A stretch of DNA of 64,000 nucleotides from assembly GCA_964503045.1 (NCBI GenBank), contig CAZCZI010000022.1:1-64000 (forward strand). Direction: 5' to 3'. Positions within the stretch are counted from its first letter, which is position 1. The number at the start of each line of letters is the position of its first letter. The notes beneath the pieces are model-generated. The model had not been told where the DNA came from, searched no databases, and was given only the letters and a program-made list of their open reading frames with translations. This DNA is from CAYZJR01 sp964503045 (GTDB lineage: Bacteria > Cyanobacteriota > Vampirovibrionia > Obscuribacterales > Obscuribacteraceae). Made by a program: the position numbers and the translations under genes. Positions 1 through 6,810 of the stretch are shown one piece after another.

Positions 1-552
1 CTCGGCTTTTGTGGCGAACTAAGAGAAAAAAAGGGAATTCAATTCCTTTTGCGTGCCCTAGCGGAGGTGCGAGCCGTCCGCCCTGCTTGCTTGCTTATCA
101 TCGGCGAGGCTCGTTTGCAGCAACAGGCGACACTTCAGTTGTTTGCCGCAGAACGGCCTGAAGATGCTCAGCGCATCATTGTCACCGGTCACATCTCCAA
201 TCCAATTACCATCGCCGAACATTTGCAAGTTTGTGATCTGTTCCTTCAACCATCATTGTTTGAGGGGTTACCCAATGCGCTTTTGGAAGCGATGTGCTGT
301 GGTTGCCTTTGCATCACAAGCGATGCCGGTGGTATTCCTGAAGTGATTCAACATGGCGTCAACGGCTTCATGCTGCTGCGTGCGCAGCTGCACAACCTAT
401 CGACAGCCATTCTTGAAGCGCTGGAGTTGCCAAAACAAAAACAAATTGAGATATGCGACAACGCCCGCGCATCCGTTTTGAAACATCATTCTCTAAGCGC
501 TGAGCGGGAGGCTTTGTCGCTTCTGCTAAACGAGTCGGGAGTACTCGTTTGA
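1..552 (+). CDS. Glycosyltransferase, GT-B fold (family 4/1-like), 5'-truncated by window edge
   Basis: The frame is open from base 1, so this is the C-terminal part (about 183 residues) of a longer gene. The opening residues GFCGELREKKGIQFLLRAL and the later SLFEGLPNALLEAM are the nucleotide-sugar binding half of a GT-B glycosyltransferase; the latter carries the family's E-x7-E signature. GGIPEVIQHGVNGFML completes the usual donor-binding region. Known family role: transfer of a sugar from an activated donor during exopolysaccharide, LPS or glycolipid assembly in the cytoplasm. Acceptor and donor cannot be read from this fragment. Its 3' end overlaps the convergent glycosyltransferase at 526 by 27 bases. 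Confidence 0.85.
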   Translation, partial: LGFCGELREKKGIQFLLRALAEVRAVRPACLLIIGEARLQQQATLQLFAAERPEDAQRIIVTGHISNPITIAEHLQVCDLFLQPSLFEGLPNALLEAMCCGCLCITSDAGGIPEVIQHGVNGFMLLRAQLHNLSTAILEALELPKQKQIEICDNARASVLKHHSLSAEREALSLLLNESGVLV

Positions 553-1779
553 GGTTCTCAAACTTGAAAGCGCCTGCACCAATTGATTGCCCGCGCTCGA
601 CCAGGTGTGGCGTTCTTCAATGATTCGGCGTGCCAAACGGCAGGATTCGACTGTCTTTTCGTAATCTGTCACTACTTCCAAAAGACGTTGCGCTATTTGG
701 CGTTCTGATGCTGGTTTAGTGAAGAACAGGCAATCAGTGCTGTCGCTCAACTCTCTTGTGACTTCTAAATCGCTTGTGATGACGGCAACACCACTTGCCA
801 TTCCCTCAATTACTTTGAGCGGGCAACATCCTTGAAGAATGTTGCGATCGATAGGTGTCAGCGGCGCAAGCATGGCATGAGAGCCGTGCAAGATCTCTGC
901 CAATTGGGACTGCGAAGTGGGGGGTTCGAGAAAAATCTGATCTCTTACTCCAAGTTTTGCCGCCAGCCGAGTAGCTGCATTAATCATGCTCTGCTTGCCC
1001 GAGGCAATTATCCTCAATCGCGTTGGATACTCGCTTAGTGCAATGGCTCTGATCATGGTATCTATTCCTTGCCAGGGCGCCAAAGTTCCAAAGTATGTGA
1101 TATCAATTGCGGTGCCTGGCATCCATCTCCGCGGTTGTTGAAAGTGGAATGTCTCCAAGTCAACCCCATTGCGAACGACTGCAATTCTGCCTTTAGCCAC
1201 GTCACGCAGTGCCAAATAGTCTTTCGTCACTCTGCTTGGAGTCACTATCAGGTCTGCTGATTCAAGACATGTCTGTTCCTGCCCATACAGCTTCGCCATA
1301 AGAGCGTCGTCGTTGCGAAGCGCATCGTATCTATATTTGAGTTCGATTGAAGGCAGACCATTTACCTCAAAAACGAGCTTCTTGCAAAGCTCGTTCTTTC
1401 GCAACGAGATCCATAGTCCCTCAAATGGAGAGCGAAATTGAATTACATCAAAGGGAAGGTTCTGCTTAGATAGCCAACAGTCGAGCAGTCTCCTGAAATG
1501 TGTGACGCGTTTGACGAGATCGTCGCCTATCGCAGGAAGTTGCGTGTGAAACAAGCGCGGCGCGATCTCCATTTCGCCAATTGCAGACAGTCCCGGCGCG
1601 ACGGTCACCAGGTCTACCCGCTGACATGCGTTTGCCAGGGCGCGCGCAAATTGGTCGATATGAATCGCCGCGCCCTTGGGCGCTGGAACCACGTCAAACG
1701 CCACGTACAGAATTCGCGTTTGCGGAAGTATAATACTGTCTGATTCGGACTTCACTTGAATCCTGCTGCGGCTGACCAA
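526..1779 (-). CDS. Glycosyltransferase, GT-B fold (family 4-like)
   Basis: 417 residues, a full-length GT-B enzyme. The N-terminal half begins ILYVAFDVVPAPKGAAIHID, the acceptor-side Rossmann start with a Gly-rich loop. The C-terminal half contains TYFGTLAPWQGIDTMIRAI and PLKVIEGMASGVAVITSD, the donor phosphate-binding helix with the conserved Glu. The start at 1779 gives about 20 residues before the first strand; a later start is possible. It lies convergent to the truncated glycosyltransferase at the window start, and the two share 27 bases at their ends. Probably part of a polysaccharide cluster extending upstream of the window; specificity unknown. Confidence 0.85.
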   Translation of the reverse strand: MVSRSRIQVKSESDSIILPQTRILYVAFDVVPAPKGAAIHIDQFARALANACQRVDLVTVAPGLSAIGEMEIAPRLFHTQLPAIGDDLVKRVTHFRRLLDCWLSKQNLPFDVIQFRSPFEGLWISLRKNELCKKLVFEVNGLPSIELKYRYDALRNDDALMAKLYGQEQTCLESADLIVTPSRVTKDYLALRDVAKGRIAVVRNGVDLETFHFQQPRRWMPGTAIDITYFGTLAPWQGIDTMIRAIALSEYPTRLRIIASGKQSMINAATRLAAKLGVRDQIFLEPPTSQSQLAEILHGSHAMLAPLTPIDRNILQGCCPLKVIEGMASGVAVITSDLEVTRELSDSTDCLFFTKPASERQIAQRLLEVVTDYEKTVESCRLARRIIEERHTWSSAGNQLVQALSSLRTSNEYSRLV

Positions 1780-1790
1780 AGATAAGAGAT

Positions 1791-2648
1791 ATGCCTGAGT
1801 ATCCTACAACTACTTCGAAGGTCAGTGATGCTGTTCGGGAGGTTGTGCGGCTGCGAGCCTACGAGCACGCAGCGGACTTGCCAACGCTAAAGGCAGATCT
1901 CGGCTCTCTTGCGACGCTTGATAAGCGCGACGAAAAGAAGCAGATATTTACCATCATTATTTGCATTGTCGGATTTATTTGCTTAATTGTCTTTGCTGAA
2001 CACCTAAAAGGACTTCTTTTAATTGGAGCCATTGTAGCGGTCATCGCACTTCTGATCTTTATCTTGAAATCAGGAGCTCATTTCAGCGTTCCTGACGAGC
2101 GGTACCTGGTTGCATCAAAACTTCTCGACATGCTTGCGCGTGATACCGGTGATGATGCCACATACTCGGTAAAAATAGATTTTGAGAGAGTCAACGCAAA
2201 AAGAAATTTCATTCGAGACGTATTTGGCGGGCGGCTCTATGGCTCAAGATGGTTGGTGCTCAAAGGGCGCTTTTTAGATGGCACTGCATTTCAGTTTTCG
2301 GTAACTGAACTTTTGAAGATCAAGCATCGCAAAGGCAAAAGGCGTCCAAAAGGGTACAAACTCGACCTCCTAATGACTCTCAATGACAAGCGTTATGCGG
2401 CGGCGCAAGATCTGATTGCGGCTCCTGCAAAGTTCATCAAGCTTCCATCGCGCTGCCAGTTAAAAGCACTGAACATGAAGCGCAAACACTTTCGCATTTC
2501 GGTGCGTGCGCCCATGAGTTATGGAACACCGGCACAGACTGTCGACGAACTTTACGTCGCCGCGATTTCGATGTTTTTGAGTTCGTACCACGTTTTGAAT
2601 TTGGCAAAGAAAGTTTCTCGTCTTGAGCACAAAGGAGAACAATCGTGA
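1791..2648 (+). CDS. Hypothetical protein with two transmembrane segments
   Basis: 285 residues, not recognised. Roughly residues 48-92 form two adjacent hydrophobic segments (FTIIICIVGFICLIVFAEHL, then LLLIGAIVAVIALLIFIL). They are followed by a basic cytoplasmic domain rich in Lys/Arg that repeats the wording 'YLVASKLLDMLARD' and 'RWLVLKGRFLDGTAFQFSV'. It is divergent from the glycosyltransferase at 526-1779 (11 bases between starts). It overlaps the next gene by GTGA at 2645-2648, so the two are almost certainly translationally coupled and may act together at the envelope. No catalytic motif seen. Confidence 0.75.
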   Translation: MPEYPTTTSKVSDAVREVVRLRAYEHAADLPTLKADLGSLATLDKRDEKKQIFTIIICIVGFICLIVFAEHLKGLLLIGAIVAVIALLIFILKSGAHFSVPDERYLVASKLLDMLARDTGDDATYSVKIDFERVNAKRNFIRDVFGGRLYGSRWLVLKGRFLDGTAFQFSVTELLKIKHRKGKRRPKGYKLDLLMTLNDKRYAAAQDLIAAPAKFIKLPSRCQLKALNMKRKHFRISVRAPMSYGTPAQTVDELYVAAISMFLSSYHVLNLAKKVSRLEHKGEQS

Positions 2649-3241
2649 AAACCCTGGTCTTAGCTGGTATTGCGACGTTGATGATAGCGCAAAGCGCAAG
2701 AGCTCAATCTTCGAATCCTGTTCCGTTGGAACTCTCTAACGCGCAAGGCGCTCTAGCCTTACGTCTCGAAGTGGATGGAAACGGTGGAAAGCTTGTCGAT
2801 GCAAAAGGTGCTGAGCAAGCAGTGTTTAAACGTAAGGACGATTCGAAACGTCGCTTGCTTTTGGTGACTGCGCAAGCACAAAACAATTCAATCGAATCGA
2901 AAAAGTCCGGCACATGGAAGCTGATGGATCAGCAAGGAACGGTAACGTACATCCTCAAAGCTGAGGAAGACGGGCGCTACAAGCTGAAGACACCGGACGA
3001 GCAAACTGTTTATCGCATCAAGAAGCGTGATTACGGCTTGGAAATCGAAAACGGTGACGACAAGTCACTGTATAAGGTGCGAGTCGATCAAGGGAAATTG
3101 GTTATGAAAGGAGCCGATGGAAAAGTCGTTTATTCGACAAAGTCGAACTCTGACCCTCTGATGCTCTGCTGCTTCGGATTCGACAAGTTGGGCGTTTGGC
3201 AGCGCTCAGCAATGGCTTGTGCCATATCCACAATGAGGTAA
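2645..3241 (+). CDS. Secreted hypothetical protein with short beta-type repeats
   Basis: 198 residues starting at GTG 2645, inside the stop of the upstream membrane protein. Residues 1-20 (MKTLVLAGIATLMIAQSARA) are a clear Sec signal peptide with an A-x-A site. The mature part repeats a loose unit of Asp-x-x-Gly followed by a V-Y-[RKI]-[IVL]-K strand (for example GTVTYILK, EQTVYRIK, KSLYKVRV, GKVVYSTK), suggesting a small beta-repeat envelope protein. The family is not recognised. The coupling to the two-TM protein upstream suggests an inner-membrane/periplasm pair. A Cys pair lies near the C-terminus (LMLCCFGFD). Confidence 0.75.
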   Translation: MKTLVLAGIATLMIAQSARAQSSNPVPLELSNAQGALALRLEVDGNGGKLVDAKGAEQAVFKRKDDSKRRLLLVTAQAQNNSIESKKSGTWKLMDQQGTVTYILKAEEDGRYKLKTPDEQTVYRIKKRDYGLEIENGDDKSLYKVRVDQGKLVMKGADGKVVYSTKSNSDPLMLCCFGFDKLGVWQRSAMACAISTMR

Positions 3242-3258
3242 CTGATTTGTCTGATTTG

Positions 3259-3570
3259 ATGGATCCATGCCCACTCTTCGTCGGCTTTCTCTTCAAGAGA
3301 CGCTGCGGCAGACTAACGCGAATCGGTTGTCCTTACTGCAAAGGGCAGGAATTGCCGGAAGACCAAAACACATGGGAATCTGAGTCAACCGATCCATATT
3401 TTTCAGATCGAATAATGTACTACCCTGGATTCAGCAATTACGGTTGGTGGGCTTCTGCCGCCAATCGTCCCACATCAATGAGAACGGATTTTTCCGACTC
3501 CGACGGTGCTTTGCTTGAAAGCGACGACTTAGACGACCTCGATTTCGAAGATCGCTTAGACGCAAGCTGA
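3259..3570 (+). CDS. Small acidic protein with CPYC motif, hypothetical
   Basis: 103 residues from ATG 3259 (MDPCPLFVGFLFKRRC). An in-frame ATG at 3196 would add 21 residues inside the preceding gene and is less likely. The N-terminal third carries four Cys, including C-x2-C in GCPYCKGQ, which could bind a metal or be a thioredoxin-like dithiol; the protein is too short for a full thioredoxin. The C-terminus is strongly acidic (LESDDLDDLDFEDRL). It sits between the secreted protein and a glycosyltransferase that starts 7 bases later, so it is probably in the same transcript. Function unknown. Confidence 0.6.
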   Translation: MDPCPLFVGFLFKRRCGRLTRIGCPYCKGQELPEDQNTWESESTDPYFSDRIMYYPGFSNYGWWASAANRPTSMRTDFSDSDGALLESDDLDDLDFEDRLDAS

Positions 3571-3577
3571 GTGGTCG

Positions 3578-4708
3578 ATGAAACGAGAGAATCGGAGCCA
3601 AAACCAAAAATGGATCATCTACGCTCTCGGTGGCGGTTGGGGACATTTAACGCGTGCATTGTCTCTCGCCAGGATTGCTGCTCGTTTTCACCAAGTTGAG
3701 ATATTGTGCAATTCTCCATATCTGCATTACGTGCAGACAAGCGATGCTTACAAGCAGGATTGTCGCGATCTTGATTTGACGATAACTGACTTTTCACACC
3801 CTTCCCAGAACAGTGCTACGGCACGGTCGCCGTCTTTGACTGATGAGGAACTTGTTGCGACTCAAATATCCAGCAAGATCTTAAATTCAAATTGTGACCG
3901 TTTGATTGTGGACACGTTCCCTCGTGGGTTGCTTGGAGAATTAGTCAATGTCTTCGCTCAGATGGACAATGAGAAACGTGATACGCACGCCCATCGTGTA
4001 CTAATCTCGCGTGCGCTCAACCAACGCTATAGAACCAAATTTCAGATCGATGACTTCATTGACAGCCACTATCACATGGTCATCGAACCAGGGGATGTCA
4101 CTGAGGACAACGGTAAATATGTGCGAACCGCCCCATGGCTTGTGCGCAGCTCAGATGAACTTCCGAGTCGAAATGAAATGCGATCGAGGCTCGGAATTTC
4201 TGATTCGGAAAGGTTGGTTGTAATCGTCTCTTCTGGGACTTCTGAAGAACAGAAGTTTTATCACGAAGTTGCTAGACAAGCCAGTCGAAGGTTTGAAGGT
4301 CATATCGTCGTTCGCTGTCTGACACCTGTTTGTCCCGCGGACTTGGATTCATCGACGTGGATTTCACACTGGCCAGGAATTGAGTGTATTGCTGCCGCCG
4401 ATGTCGTCGTTGGCAGTGCCGGCTACAATACCATCAACGAGTGCGCTGCACTCGACATTCCGCTTGTGGCAGTTCCATTCAAACGATTGTATGACTGCCA
4501 AGACCTGCGAGCGCTTCAAGCGACATCGCAGGCAATTGATGTATCTCAGGTTTTAGATAGCTTATCTAACATCCTAGAAGTCTTGGCTGATTCGCAGTCG
4601 ACGCAAACGGTGGTTCCTTCTTATGTGAGTGGCGCTAATGAAGCTTACCGATTGTGCACGTCCCGCCTTCCTAACCTGTGCATGGATACGAGAATGATCC
4701 GCTCTTGA
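3578..4708 (+). CDS. MurG-like (family 28-type) glycosyltransferase
   Basis: 376 residues. The start WIIYALGGGWGHLTRALSLA is the Gly-rich N-terminal loop of family 28/MurG-related transferases. The C-terminal region VVVGSAGYNTINECAALD followed by PLVAVPF is the donor-nucleotide binding segment of the same group (MurG: GAxTxxExxxxG-P-x-V-PF). It is too divergent to be MurG itself; it belongs to the broader predicted glycosyltransferase group acting on lipid-linked or protein acceptors. It begins 7 bases after the acidic small protein. Its last 38 bases overlap the convergent peptide gene at 4671. Confidence 0.75.
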   Translation: MKRENRSQNQKWIIYALGGGWGHLTRALSLARIAARFHQVEILCNSPYLHYVQTSDAYKQDCRDLDLTITDFSHPSQNSATARSPSLTDEELVATQISSKILNSNCDRLIVDTFPRGLLGELVNVFAQMDNEKRDTHAHRVLISRALNQRYRTKFQIDDFIDSHYHMVIEPGDVTEDNGKYVRTAPWLVRSSDELPSRNEMRSRLGISDSERLVVIVSSGTSEEQKFYHEVARQASRRFEGHIVVRCLTPVCPADLDSSTWISHWPGIECIAAADVVVGSAGYNTINECAALDIPLVAVPFKRLYDCQDLRALQATSQAIDVSQVLDSLSNILEVLADSQSTQTVVPSYVSGANEAYRLCTSRLPNLCMDTRMIRS

Positions 4709-4850
4709 ACTTCGCACCGGCGATGCGTTGGTTTGCGTCGGTGTTCTTGAGTACCTTGATCTTTGGCGTGATCATCTTTGACTTTATCGATTGCTGATGA
4801 TGTCCATGCGTGTGTTTATCCGTTGAATTGTTGCCACTGTGTGTAGACAT
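4671..4850 (-). CDS. Small peptide gene A of a four-member LKNT/GG family (candidate precursor peptide)
   Basis: 59 residues from ATG 4848-4850, preceded by a strong AGGAGG (4859-4864, 8-base spacing), which fixes the start. The N-terminus is His/Asn/Ser/Lys-rich, then KIKVLKNTDANQRIAGA, then the 13-residue tail KFKSGSFSYPCTG. It shares the K-I-K-V-LKNT core with the three upstream peptides but has GA in place of GG. GA, like GG and GS, is a cleavage context accepted by C39-type peptidases. It is the last member of the cluster and its 3' end overlaps the convergent glycosyltransferase by 38 bases. Function unknown; a ribosomal peptide precursor or signalling peptide is an inference. Confidence 0.7.
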   Translation of the reverse strand: MSTHSGNNSTDKHTHGHHQQSIKSKMITPKIKVLKNTDANQRIAGAKFKSGSFSYPCTG

Positions 4851-4984
4851 TTCTGTTTCCTCCTATTCTTTGATGTGAATGCAGCTTGGAGCAACGTGCG
4901 CTAAGTCCAACCGCAGTCTTTGACACTCAGTCTTTCCTTGTCGTATGACATAGATCTAAATCCGCCGAGTGAGGTGTCTGAGCC

Positions 4985-5158
4985 TCAGTGGCACACAATT
5001 GAGAACCAGATTGTTTTATCGTGTTCCCCGCCAACTTGCTGTTTCATCGAACGAGTGTTCTTTAGAATTTTGATGTTCGGTTTCTTGTGTGCATCGAGTT
5101 TCTTGCTCGAATGTTCGCTCTTCGAGTTGTTTCTATTGTTGTGTTGATGATTTGACAT
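4985..5158 (-). CDS. Small peptide gene B of the LKNT/GG family
   Basis: 57 residues from ATG 5156-5158, with GGAGGGG at 5165-5171 in the correct position. The leader-like part MSNHQHNNRNNSKSEHSSKK is polar and uncharged-to-basic. It is followed by NIKILKNTRSMKQQVGG and a 13-residue tail EHDKTIWFSIVCH containing one Cys. The LKNT codons (cta aag aac act) differ synonymously from those of its paralogues, showing selection on the peptide and not on the DNA. The gap to gene A is 134 bases, and to gene C 22 bases. Confidence 0.72.
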   Translation of the reverse strand: MSNHQHNNRNNSKSEHSSKKLDAHKKPNIKILKNTRSMKQQVGGEHDKTIWFSIVCH

Positions 5159-5180
5159 GATCGTCCCCTCCGCAGGTCTT

Positions 5181-5348
5181 CTAAAAACATGTAATATCAG
5201 TAAACTTGCCGTAGTTATCCTTGCCACCCACCTGCTTTTGCAGTGAGTGCGTATTTTTCAGAACTTTGATCTTCTGTCGACGCATAACGTTCAGTGTTTT
5301 ACTTGATTGATGTTTCGCATTTTTCTTATCATTTCGTTCGTGTAACAT
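5181..5348 (-). CDS. Small peptide gene C of the LKNT/GG family
   Basis: 55 residues from ATG 5346-5348, preceded by AGGGAGGGG, a very strong ribosome binding site. Sequence layout: basic leader MLHERNDKKNAKHQSSKTLN, the core QKIKVLKNTHSLQKQVGG, and the tail KDNYGKFTDITCF, again 13 residues with one Cys. LKNT is encoded ctg aaa aat acg, different codons from genes A, B and D. The spacing suggests one transcript read from gene D towards gene A. Confidence 0.72.
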   Translation of the reverse strand: MLHERNDKKNAKHQSSKTLNVMRRQKIKVLKNTHSLQKQVGGKDNYGKFTDITCF

Positions 5349-5403
5349 GGTTAGCCCCTCCCTTCTTAGGTGCTTCATTGTTTTGAGTCTTAACTGGCTC
5401 TGA

Positions 5404-5553
5404 TCAGCGATTTCGCGCTTCGCAGATCAATCCGGATTTGTTTACTCCACCATTGGCTTTTCTCATAGAATCAGTGTTTTTCAGAACCCTGATCTTGGCC
5501 AACATCTTTCCAGTTCTACTGTTTTTTGAAATCTTTTTCTGCAGTGCCGACAT
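5404..5553 (-). CDS. Small peptide gene D of the LKNT/GG family (first of the cluster)
   Basis: 49 residues from ATG 5551-5553; GGGAGGG at 5561-5567 sets the start, although the frame stays open further upstream to 5775. Layout: MSALQKKISKNSRTGKMLAK, then IRVLKNTDSMRKANGG, then the 13-residue tail VNKSGLICEARNR with one Cys. The residue at position -7 from the GG site is Met/Leu in B, C and D, as in double-glycine leaders, but the usual Glu at -8 is absent. No peptidase, ABC exporter or modifying enzyme is adjacent; processing, if any, would have to be in trans. Confidence 0.72.
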   Translation of the reverse strand: MSALQKKISKNSRTGKMLAKIRVLKNTDSMRKANGGVNKSGLICEARNR

Positions 5554-5586
5554 TGCCTTACCCTCCCTTCTTAGGGTGCTGCATTG

Positions 5587-5616
5587 AGTATTGTTCGTGC
5601 CTTCTGATGTCTTCAA
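5587..5616 (-). promoter_or_regulatory. Possible promoter of the peptide cluster
   Basis: Read on the minus strand: TTGAAG (5616-5611), an 18-base spacer, then AATACT (5592-5587), each matching the sigma-70 consensus at 4 of 6 positions. It lies about 35 bases upstream of the start of peptide gene D. Weak on its own; position is the main argument. Confidence 0.3.
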
Positions 5617-5684
5617 TTTCAATTCCAACTTCACTGTATGACTGCAATATGGGGAATACGTGAGGAATACTGAAACGCTCGAAG

Positions 5685-5714
5685 TTGCTCTAGCTTGGGG
5701 GTTCGTACTATAAT
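5685..5714 (+). promoter_or_regulatory. Sigma-70-like promoter upstream of the RNA methyltransferase
   Basis: TTGCTC (5685-5690), an 18-base spacer and a perfect TATAAT (5709-5714). Transcription would start near 5721, leaving a leader of about 155 bases before the methyltransferase start at 5878. That leader includes the hairpin plus T-run at 5817-5841. Confidence 0.5.
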
Positions 5715-5816
5715 GAATTCTATCCCCGGTCCGACGTTTTAAATGTCTCTGGAGAATTGCATGAGATCCATACATCTCGGATAGACCAAGAACTCGGCAG
5801 GAGATCTGTATCGCTT

Positions 5817-5845
5817 CGGCACATGTTGCCGGGGCGTTTTTGTTT
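5817..5845 (+). terminator. Hairpin with T-run in the leader of the RNA methyltransferase (attenuator or sRNA terminator)
   Basis: CGGCA (5817-5821), loop CATGT, TGCCG (5827-5831), then GGGCG followed by a T-rich run (TTTTTGTTT). The stem is short. Together with the promoter at 5685 it would delimit a roughly 120-base RNA, or act as an attenuator for the gene starting at 5878. Confidence 0.35.
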
Positions 5846-5877
5846 ATTCATCTGCGGGGATAAGCCCGTTTTGAAAT

Positions 5878-6708
5878 ATGAAAAAACTGCGACCTGAATT
5901 GATTAAAAGGAGAAACCACCCACACATTCAACCAATTCGCGATTTGCAAATTCGCGGTCAGCGAGAGCGAACAAATTGCTTCTTTGTAGATGGGTATCGA
6001 TTTGTTCGGCGTGCATTTGTGAATGGCGCACATTTTGAACGATTGATCGTCTCACCGGAGCTTGTGGAGAGCACTAGCAGCATTATGCATTTTGTTGATA
6101 GGTTGGAACGCAAAGGTGCACCGGTGTCTTATGTCACTGCTGATGTATACAAATCCATTTGCACAGCCGAGGATTCTCAAGGCTTTGGAGCAGTGGTAAG
6201 GCATCGAGTCTCAAAGCTTCGAAAAGTGGCTCCGAAAAGTGGGGTGTGCTGGCTTGCTGTCAGCAACATTCGCTCGCCGGGAAATTTAGGAACGATAATG
6301 CGCACCGCCGAAGCAGTCTCCGCGGGCGGTATCATCATGATTGGCGATAACGTCGATCCGTTTCATCCAGCAACTGTTCGTGCGAGTATGGGTTCTTTGT
6401 TTTCGCTCAGCCTTGCGCGAGCCAGTGCCAGCGAGTTTAGCCGCTGGGTAGAGGAAAACGATTGCTTTGTGGTTGGTTCGTCCCCGGCCGCAAAACTCGA
6501 TTATCGACTCGTATCGTACCCGGAGCGCACAATCATTTTTGTTGGAGATGAACGAAAGGGGCTAAGCCAAGAACAATTGGATGCATGCTCGGTGGTGGTG
6601 TCGATTCCGATGTCAGGCACTTTGGACAGTCTCAATGTGTCGATAGCAACCAGCGTGATTCTTTATGAGGTGAGAAACCAGCGGCTGCCTCCGGCGCTGC
6701 CTGCATAG
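5878..6708 (+). CDS. TrmH/SpoU-family RNA 2'-O-methyltransferase
   Basis: 276 residues. The three SPOUT motifs are intact: motif 1 NIRSPGNLGTIMRTAEA, motif 2 IIFVGDERKGLS, and motif 3 IPMSGTLDSLNVSIATSVIL with the knot-forming loop and SAM-contacting residues. The N-terminal 100 residues form the usual RNA-binding substrate domain. Known family role: S-adenosylmethionine-dependent ribose methylation of rRNA or tRNA in the cytoplasm; which nucleotide is modified cannot be told (RlmB-like or TsnR-like are both possible). It is transcribed alone, from the promoter at 5685. Confidence 0.9.
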   Translation: MKKLRPELIKRRNHPHIQPIRDLQIRGQRERTNCFFVDGYRFVRRAFVNGAHFERLIVSPELVESTSSIMHFVDRLERKGAPVSYVTADVYKSICTAEDSQGFGAVVRHRVSKLRKVAPKSGVCWLAVSNIRSPGNLGTIMRTAEAVSAGGIIMIGDNVDPFHPATVRASMGSLFSLSLARASASEFSRWVEENDCFVVGSSPAAKLDYRLVSYPERTIIFVGDERKGLSQEQLDACSVVVSIPMSGTLDSLNVSIATSVILYEVRNQRLPPALPA

Positions 6709-6758
6709 GGCAGCGAGTCGCACAGTCTCTACACCTTCGCAGAGCCCCTGCACCTTCA

Positions 6759-6786
6759 ACTTGCAAAAAGTTGCAAGTGCTATACT
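6759..6786 (+). promoter_or_regulatory. Inverted repeat abutting a -10 element, candidate operator of the MFS gene
   Basis: ACTTGCAA (6759-6766), AAAG, TTGCAAGT (6771-6778) is a perfect 8-base inverted repeat. TATACT (6781-6786) follows directly and is a good -10 box. The repeat occupies the spacer/-35 zone of that promoter, where a dimeric repressor would bind. The MFS start is 25 bases further on. Confidence 0.4.
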
Positions 6787-6810
6787 CTGTCGGGTCGTCG
6801 CGGAAACTTG

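Noticed and set aside
4920..5147. Plus-strand hydrophobic frame opposite peptide gene B
   Set aside because: Reverse reading of Asn/Lys/His codons; the minus-strand frames have strong ribosome binding sites and paralogy.
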